The notes under the pieces: generated by a model
What the model was told of the DNA's origin: nothing
What the model saw: the letters and a program-made list of their open reading frames with translations, nothing else
Database searches by the model: none
Shown here: one piece after another, positions 52,058-61,600 of the stretch
Position numbering within the stretch: the first letter of the stretch is position 1
How the letters are laid out: the number at the start of each line of letters is the position of its first letter
Source of the DNA: a virus
Strand: one strand, 5' to 3'
Length of the DNA: 64,000 bases
Virus record (IMG/VR): IMGVR_UViG_3300017968_001235
Coordinates: 19,935 to 83,934 of that record
Made by a program: the position numbers and the translations under genes

Positions 52058-52672
52058 CTACGCCTCGTTAAAACCTGTTAGTGATTGTACTCTAACAGTA
52101 TAATCAATTTGAATAAGTCTGTTTAATGATTTTTGTACTGGGTGGAAAATTACGTGTGTTAGCAATCTACCTGTTCCGGAAGAACTATAACTTACTAAGC
52201 CTAGTTCATCAAAAACATATAAACTCTCATTACCTGTTGCATTGTCTAGTGCGTCTTGGCCTTCTGGCTCACCGTAGTCTAGCAAACAAGTTGCAATGAT
52301 ATCTGTATAATTTGTTCCACTTACGTGGCGTGTTTCTAATTTGTTTCTTGTAGGATCTGTGTTATTAACATTGTTATTATCAATAACTTTAGCATAAGTT
52401 TGGTTGTATAACGAAGCGTTAGTTCCTGTTGAGTTTGGTGACAGATATGTAATAATTCCAGTAGGATCAACAGAAGTACCTCCATTACCAAAAGCCATTT
52501 GGTAAATCATGCCTTGTCCTTGGTTTGATAGACTTTCCGCTAATGAAATACTCATGTTTTCATAGTGGATAGCATTTCGCTTATCTACCAGGATTTCTCC
52601 AGTATTTGGGTCTGTAATCTTGATGTATCCTTGTAAAAGAATACCTTGTTTTTCGTTAAATTTATCTGTCAT
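52058..52672 (-). CDS. Structural protein of the tail module
   Basis: 204 residues. KQGILLQGYIKITDPNTGEILVDKRNAIHYENM starts a beta-rich domain, followed by Asn/Thr-rich strands. It stands between the collar fibre gene (3 bases) and the giant gene (20 bases) and has its own late-like element, so it is likely a virion protein linking the two. Family unknown. Confidence 0.62.
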   Translation of the reverse strand: MTDKFNEKQGILLQGYIKITDPNTGEILVDKRNAIHYENMSISLAESLSNQGQGMIYQMAFGNGGTSVDPTGIITYLSPNSTGTNASLYNQTYAKVIDNNNVNNTDPTRNKLETRHVSGTNYTDIIATCLLDYGEPEGQDALDNATGNESLYVFDELGLVSYSSSGTGRLLTHVIFHPVQKSLNRLIQIDYTVRVQSLTGFNEA

Positions 52673-52689
52673 TTTTGTTTCCTACATTG

Positions 52690-52697
52690 TATTTATT
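52690..52697 (-). promoter_or_regulatory. T4-type late promoter-like octamer (AATAAATA)
   Basis: Minus strand, 17 bases before the ATG at 52672. It lies at the 3' end of the giant gene, whose stop codon it touches, and would start late transcription of the fibre operon. Confidence 0.5.
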
Positions 52698-55600
52698 TAG
52701 GTAACGCCACCTCTTTGTTTCTTAAGAACCTAGCAATGTCATTTTCTTGTCTATGTAGTGGTGTTCCTGGGTCTGTCCAGGCTTTACCAATACGTCTAAT
52801 TACTACAATCCTAGTATTTATTGCTGGAGTATCTGCTAAGACTAAAGTCGAAGTTACTCCATCTACACTAAATTCTGCTGGTGATATTACATCACCTTCT
52901 GGACTATCAAGGTCTACTGTTGGGTCAAACACCGATATAGCGTTCTTACGTAGGCGTTTGCCAGCAACAAACACTTCAAACTCGTTTACAGATTTTGGAA
53001 TAAAGTCTAATACTACTGTATTTGTTGATCCATCTGCAATATATGTTTGTGATAGTGTTCTATCCTTATAAGGAATAGTTTGGAAGTTACTTTGATCAAG
53101 TACTGCTGAGCCTGATGTATGTAACTGTGCAATACCAGTTCCAAGTGTTCCTCTTCTAAGTTGTCTTAAAAGGCCGCCCTCTTTTAGATAGTATTCAATA
53201 CGTTCACCGTTAATAAACACAATACCTGGAATACTTCTTTCTTTGTTAGGTTCTGGTAAACTGTCATAGTTTGTTACACTAATACTTGTATCATAGTAAT
53301 TTAAATCTTTAGCAAGTGCATACTGTACATCGTCGCCCAATCTCTTGAAGTGCGTTCTATTAAGCATATCTTTAAATTGACTATATCCAAATTTTGGAAC
53401 AATAACAGGGTTACTAAAGTGTATTACTTCAATATTATCATTCTGATCAACGTCAATTGCTAGTCTAACTGTTTGCTTGTCTTCCATTACGCTATATTCA
53501 ACACTTGGTGTTAATAATTCATTGTTAATTGAAATCCAAACATAATTTGTATCAATAGCAGGCTTACGCAATTTAATGATTCCATTTGCTAATTGATGGT
53601 ATTCTGTATAATCACCTGTGCCAATGGTTACAGCATTTCTAGCAACAACTTGTAATATCTCTCTTTCAACTTTAAGAACATCATGATTGCTAAATTGATA
53701 TACTGTAATTGTTTCGCCTACTGCTGGTGCAACATCTAGCCTTAGTTCTGTTGGTGTTGATGTCCACTGTGCTGTAACTGGATCAATGTATCCAAAGTCA
53801 TACTCGCCATCGTCAATAATGAATACATCTAGTTGATCGCCATCTTCGCCTGTATCAACAAATAATTCTACCGAACTGTTAAATCTATTCCAGCGCCAAG
53901 TTACGTTTTGTTCTTGTTCAACATCATTAATATAAACTCTAATAGTTTCTGCTGGAATTGAAGCAGTTGAGAACTGATATGGTCTTAACTGATATTCTCT
54001 TACTGAACTAATTGTAAATTGTTCGTTATATCCTGCACGTAAAATTCTGTTACCAACTTTAACAATAGTGTTGTGTTGTAAAGGAGTGTCATTAAACGGT
54101 GCAAGTCCAAGTGTAAACACTTTTGTTACTCCGTCACCTGTAAATGTGTCTGTTGTAACACTTGAGAAACTCTTAGCCGCACTATCGTAAATTACATACT
54201 GAATAATGTCACCAACGTCAGGTGCAATGTTTAATCTTAACAATGCTTGACCTGATGTATCAAATGTATCATCGGTTTCTGCTAAGTCAGCGTTAACATC
54301 TTCACCATTCTTAGTAACATAGAAACTTAATCCTTGTTTAAACTGAACACTAGTAACAAATACTGATGTACTTCCGTCACCTTCAAATGTATCACTATCT
54401 AAAATATTTTCACCGTTAGTAGACATTGTTATAATGTTAACAGGATCATTGTTATTAAGAGTTACATTTGAAAGCGTGATTGTCTTATCTTGATAATTTA
54501 CACTCCATTTATCTTCACTTAAAATTGTTCCATTTGCTTTAATAAAGATGTCTTTTTGGCTTGCTGGATAACTGTTAAGTGGGAATGTGTAACTACCTTC
54601 AAATTTAAAGTTGTAGTTTTCGATTACTCCACTACCGTCATTAATTCTGTCAAATACTTTGATGTTAACTGAATCTAAAATCTGCCCTGGAACAAGTTCT
54701 TCTGGACCATGTGATGTATGCTCGGAAACAAAATCGTCACCGTCAATTATAATCTCTTCAGCATTAATACCTTTTGCTGACGAGTAAGCCATGTCGCCAC
54801 CTGTTAGTAATGTATCATACGCTTCTGGATCAGGAATAAATGATCCATCGCTTGTAGACTTTCTAATAATAATTACATCGTCTGCTTTTGTAACCAACTT
54901 GTCATTGTCAATTAAGAATTCTGTTTGTACTCCGTCACCTATTAATGGTAACATAATTGCTTTTGGATTTGCTTCAACAGTACTACCGTCATAGTCTGGA
55001 TGATCTAGTCTTACATATCCGCCTTTCAATGCATCTTTATAATAAACATTATATTCTACACCTTCTTCTAATGGTTGTGAAAGTGTTAACGATATTGTGC
55101 TACCATCTAATTGGAATACTTCATCTTCGTATGTAGAATCATATGAATCCCATGATGTTGTGTAGAACGGCTCGTTACCCCAACCAGTACCTGTACCGAA
55201 GTTAAACGACTTAACTTGGACACCACCGTAATCAACACCTGGCATTAACTGTGCAATATCTTTACCAATTTGACCAGTTACTGGATTATAGAATAAGTTA
55301 ATTCTATCTTGTGCTTGTAACATATCAATTGATTTGTTGTATGTTACAACAATAACTGAATTATCTGCTGGCGGACTTTCAAACGAAATTCTACCTCTGT
55401 ATCTAGTATATGACTTATCATTGTATTCAATATTCGATACACTATAGTCGCTCTTAAGAACTTCTAAGCCATTAACTGTAATATTGTATTGTGTTGATAA
55501 TAAGTTCATTGGAAACTTAAGATCAAAATCTGTTAAACTGTTGTTACCTGCAAAAGTTTCACTCTCATTTAGTGTAGTAACTAAGAATGTTCCAGATACT

Positions 55601-58600
55601 CTATCAAATTTAGTTCTTAAGTGTACACTTCGTATTTTACTATTACCAATAACACTAGATGCTGTTGCTTGGATCCCCGAGTCAACATTTAAACTACCGT
55701 CGATCTCAACCAATGGTGCTGAAATATATCCTTTACCTGGATTTGTAACTTCAATACTTACAACGCCGCCGCCTGTTCCTAGTTTTGCTTCAGCAGTTGC
55801 ACCTGTGCCACCACCGCCAATAAATCTTACTTGTGGAATTTCAGTGTATGCTTTACCTTTATTTGTAACATTTACTTTTGTTACTTCAAAGCCTACATTG
55901 TCAATATAATGTTTATTAGGATAATATGTAGTTGTTAAATCTGTTCCTAAAATTAGATCATTATTAACTTTTAGTGATGTTGGTTCAATACGTCCTGTAA
56001 TATCACTATATGTCGGCGGTACATCAAAATCAGTAACAGTACTGTTTGAATCATCGGTTTTAGTGTAGTTACTTAGATATTCTCTAATTTTAGTTTTGTA
56101 AGGTTTAGTTTCTTTAACAAAGTCTTCATAACTAGGCAAACTATCATTTTGGAATGTAATTTTTTGTTGTAAATCGCCAGCATTATGTTTTGCTTTGATA
56201 AACGAAGTTTTAAATGCCCAGTCAACAAATAGTTGCTCACTAAATGCATATCTAACACTTGCTAAGAATAGTTTGTTATATTCTGCTTCAATCGTTCCTA
56301 CAAATAAATCTTCTTTAACTGCTTCAAAAATAATTCTTAATTCAAGTGTTGGTTGATTGTCATAGAATTGAGTGTCATAACTTAATCCGTCAAAACCAAC
56401 ATTACTTGTTGCAGGATCGTAAAGTGAAGATCTAAACTTAATAGTTCCGTCCTGTCTACCAACTGTAGTATAATTTGTAGTATAATCAACACTTGCTGTA
56501 TCGGATGTTTTTTCTAGCAGTAACCAACCGCCTGTACCAACGTTATTAATTTTTACAATATCGCCTACAGCAGTATCTAAACTAGTTAATTGATAAGACT
56601 CGTCAATATTAAATGTTATAGGTGTAAATTGGTTATAGCCAGTAGCATACCAATCAATATAATCCCACCATTCAGATACATCGTATGATTGTGTTGATGA
56701 TCTTTCCCACTCTTGGGTAATATTATTATAATCAAAAATTGACCACTTGTTATTAACTGTACTATCCGCTTTAACTAGAACTGCAAATGGTCTAACTGAA
56801 AGATTAGTTGAACTAGAATATTCTTTACCGGCACTTCTAACTGCTACTGAAGAAATACTTCCGTTAGCATCTAATTCAATTGTTATTCTTGCACCGTTAC
56901 CATCTCCAAACTGTTCAAAGTTATATGTTGGTATTGTTTTATATCCAGCACCCGGATCGTTAATAATAACATCAACTAATTTTCCATTTTCAAATACTGG
57001 TGTTAGTTTAGCAGGTTTAGATTTAGAAATACCTACAAACTGTAATTCACTGTCAGTGTCAACCTCTACGTCAAACTTACCGCTTTCTAATCTAGGGAAT
57101 TGATCTTTATCTAATAAACGTGTAAAGTCTAACTCGTCAACAATAAGTTGTGTTGCTAGTACTCTGTTAATTCTTTCAATAACTTGTTTAAGAGCCTCTT
57201 TATTGTTTTTAAACATACTCTGTCTTGGTCTGTTTAATACACCGTATTTTTGTTTAAATGACAATTGAGGATCAGGCACCGGTCTGTTCATTTCGTCAGT
57301 ACCAATTAAACTGTCAACCCATTTGCGTTCAATATCTGCATTAGGTTTGCTTGTTTTAAGTCCTTCTGAAATTAACTGATATTCGTTATGTAAATTAATA
57401 TCTTGGTTTTCAATCGTCCAATAACGGAAATTAATAGCACGATTAGTACCTTCAACTAAACTCTTACAATTATAAAGTCCAAATTTATTGTTTCCGTAAA
57501 TTGCAACAAACTTATATGATAGCGCCGCTGGATCTTCAATTAACTGTGCAACGTCATAAGCACTAGTTTTTCTAAATTCTAAATCAGGAATAACTTTTTT
57601 ATTCTTAACCCAGTAATAATATTTGTTGTAGAATGATTTAGATACATCATCATATAGGCGTTTAGTTACATACGCTTCCATTCCGTATGCTGTCGTACCA
57701 CTAATGCCTCTGCCTAAGCCTACTTCGGTATCAGCAAGTGTGTCCCATCTTTCAGGTGTAATATCTGTTTCAACCCATTCGTAAACATCAATGCTTGATC
57801 CTACAAACAGTTTATTAAAGTTTGCTGAATTATAAATGATATTACCTTGATATGGATCAATCCATTTTGCTTTGCTAATATCCCACCATAGTCGTCCTAC
57901 TTTTTCTTCTGCCCAGTAATTTTCTGTATCTACAGTTTTACCATTAGTTGCATAAGTGTAAGTTGCCGGATCAAATGGTGTTTTAAATGCTAGTTCTTCT
58001 TCTGCAGGACCAGCAATTTTTCCTTGGATAGGATCAATGTAATCTAGTTTGGTTGAAATGCCGCTTCCGTCTTTGGTGTAAATGAACACACCTTTAAATT
58101 TGTTTAAGTCAACTTGTAAACTAGGCTGTGTAGCAATAGTCCAAGGAAGTCTGTCGCGGTTACGTTTAAAGTCAATAACTGTTCCAATTAGATTATCGTC
58201 AGTTACTGAAAGTTCTGGCATAGAAACGTAAACATGATTTTCATTTGCAAGAATAAACTCGCCAAATCTTTCTACTTCTGGATTCTGATATGCAAATTTT
58301 TCTGCATACAATAAGAATTCATCGATACGTTGATATACAAATACTTGTCCACTGTCTTTGTTAATATTTGTAAACTGTGTTAGGTTGTTATCAAATGTTG
58401 TGGTAATATCATCAAATGTTGTAGTACTTTGTAAATCACCACCTTGTGCAGATACTAATAAAGTATCTCCAGTAAAGTCAATTGCTTGACCAAATCTTTC
58501 TGCAACAGTATTGTTTGGACTATAAATTGTTTGATGTAAGTGATAGTAATTTTCAACGTTTTTGTAAACATACACTTTACCATTGTCGTTGCTTCTATCA

Positions 58601-61600
58601 TCATCTAGTGGTGCACCAACTGCTAGGTATTCACCATCGTCGCTTAGTGTTAAAGCACTTGCAAATTTACTATCTGGTGATGAAATTTGGAATTGTGTAT
58701 CGCCAGTATCAAATTCTGTTTCTTGATTATCAAAGAAAGTACTAATAACTGCATCAGGTGTTGCAATAGTCTGATAGTATTCATAGTGTCCGTTATTATA
58801 TCTATAAATTCCAATTGCAGGGAATTGATCTGTATAGTCTGCAACCGTAGCAATTACATCTCCATCTAAACTTACAGTAAACGGATGTGCAAAATTAATA
58901 AGTGTGCTTGTGCTATCAAAAGTGTTAAACGACCCGTCACCTGTAACATTTGTTGCTGTGTCGTTTGGAACATAGCCTAAATAATCAATGTGTGTATCTA
59001 ATAGATCCCAGTTAGCAATTAAGAAATTACCTGCAACTTGGTTTGTAGTACTCTTGTAAAAACTTCCATCATACACAACAATATCATCTGTGTAGTAAGC
59101 AACTGTATTATCAAACACACCTTTGTATTTTCTGTCTTGTGCAATATCCCAGTCGTAAGTTATATTGTCTTCTACACCTTTTTTAACAAAGTGAATTCTA
59201 CCTGGGTTTGACGGAGTTCCGTCACCTGGTGCCGCAACAAATAATCTATACAAATCACCTTTTTTGTTAATTGATATTTGATTTCCTAAGAATGCATTGT
59301 CGTGTCTTCCAAGGTTTGAATATCCAAATCTAAGTTTGTATTCGCCGCCACCGGTTTTGGTATAAACAAAGTAAGCACCTTCTTTGGTGTATCCACTATC
59401 ATTACCATCAGCATCTAGTTTTAAGTTATTAACTTGGGTCCAATCTCTGTTTAACGGATTAGGAATGTTTGCTGGTCTTGGTACGCCTGTTACTGATCTA
59501 CTCTTATAAAATTGTATTTCAATTTCATTTTTAAATGTTGGAGTAGTTACAGGAAGTAACGTACTATCATTGTTTCTTACAACAATATATTTTCCTAAAT
59601 AATTTGTAGTTAAATCTGTAGTATCAATACGTCCAGATAATCTATTAAATCCTTGCCCTGTTACAATTGAAAGATATCCAACAGCATTATTGTTATTACC
59701 GTAACTAAATGTTCCTGATAAATTCTTAACATAAATTCTTGCACCAAGTAATGCTTCTTGCACAAATGCAACTTCTGCTGTTGCGCCTGTTGATTCTTCA
59801 ATTACTGTTTCGCCTTCTTGCGGAACATATGGTACTTGAATAGGAGGTGGTGTAAAGTTTGTCCACGTTACATCAATATATCCGTCCCATAGATCATAAA
59901 CTGTGTGAGGTTGGTCAAGATAATCAAAAGTTAACCCTAACGCAGAGGGATCAAATACTGTTAACGGATCGCCACCTTTAACTCTGTTTACTTTCATAGT
60001 AAACGTATCACTAGTGTTTAAAGTATCTGTAATTATTTTAGGTGCTCTAACAAACCAATATGGTGAAGTTTCTGGCAATCCTTGTTTATCATAGTAACTT
60101 AAAATACCAATCTTACCGCCTCTGGTCGGATTTTGTAAATCTTGATTAACTTGATATACATCGTCCATGGTATTACCATACAACTCTGGTGATTTACTTT
60201 CACTTGCTGTAATATAGTCTGCAATAACAAAGTTAGGAGTAGTAACTTCTTTAGTTGCTGTAATAAACGGTGTTAGATTATTAACTCTCCACCAGCCTGC
60301 AAAATGATCACTTGAATTTTCAAACTCAACAGTTTCATATGTACCCATACTCTGACCGTTATAGATAAGTGTACCGGTTGTTTCAAACTGACCGTTCTGG
60401 TCGGAGATATAAATTAAACCTTGGTTAACATTGTCAATGATAATATCTTGTACTGTACCAATAGCAGTTTCTGTTGAAATAACATCACCTACTTGTGGGA
60501 ACCTAATTAAGTTTTCAACAAATAAAAGTGTATCAATCTTACCTGCGATAACTTTATTACCTTCGAACTCTGCAACGCCCGGTCCAGTTGGTCCAAATGG
60601 TAAAATGCCGTTTGGATAATTTTGAGAGTATTGATTCCATTGTAAATTAATTGTGTCACCGACTGCCGAACCAATGTACTGAGCAACCGGTGCTCTAATT
60701 AACATATGATCAGTTGCGCCATCAAATTTATAATTACCTCTGATAGCATAAATTGTTTCAGGATAACTATTTGTATCAGCATCAAATGATGCTACTTCAA
60801 TATCATGTGTTGTATAGAATCCACCAAATTGATAAGTTCCTAGTGCGGCTTCAACTCTGTAGTTTGCTTGCCATAGTTGCTCTTGATAAGAAACTATATC
60901 TTTAGGTTCGTAAACCGATCCTTGTGAATATGGTTCAACAAATTTTGTTTTAACATTAGAGGCTTCAGGAGCACCAACTACAATAAATTCTGAATCCGAA
61001 CTAATTGTAACGCTCTTACCAAATTTACCATTACCTGAATATAACCCAACTGGTGGACTAATAGTTTGTATATGATTATACTCAACTGTATCTGTAAAAC
61101 GTTTAAAGATATGTACACTTTCGTTTTCAGGTGATGAAATTACAAGTGTATTATTACGTTCGTCAACACTGATAACTTTACCAAACTCAACTGATTGATC
61201 TGACGATCTAACATTACTTAGAATTTGTTGTTGTTCAAAGGTTGGAGTATTCTTTAATACTGTCCAATCTCCTTTGCTATCTTCATCAATCCAAAGTGTT
61301 TCACCTACTTTTAAATTTTGATTTGATAGTAAAAGATTAGCACTATCAAAGTTGGCTGTTCTTGCAGTATTAAATCTAGTTACAAATCCACTAGTTTCTT
61401 CAACATCAGATGTTTCGCCATTATCGTAACAAATAATGTCTTGTAACTCTACTGTTTTAACTTTGAAGAATTTTTCTGCGCCTTCAACATTAAGCAATCC
61501 GATAATTTCATTATCTTCATAACGTGCTTGGCCTTCTAGTTTAATACGTACTAAGTCACCATCTTTGGTAACACTTTCAACCCTGTCGTCTGTTCTAACG

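Noticed and set aside
52646-53071. 141-codon + strand frame at the end of the giant gene
   Set aside because: Antisense to two well-supported structural genes; no ribosome site and no recognisable protein features.
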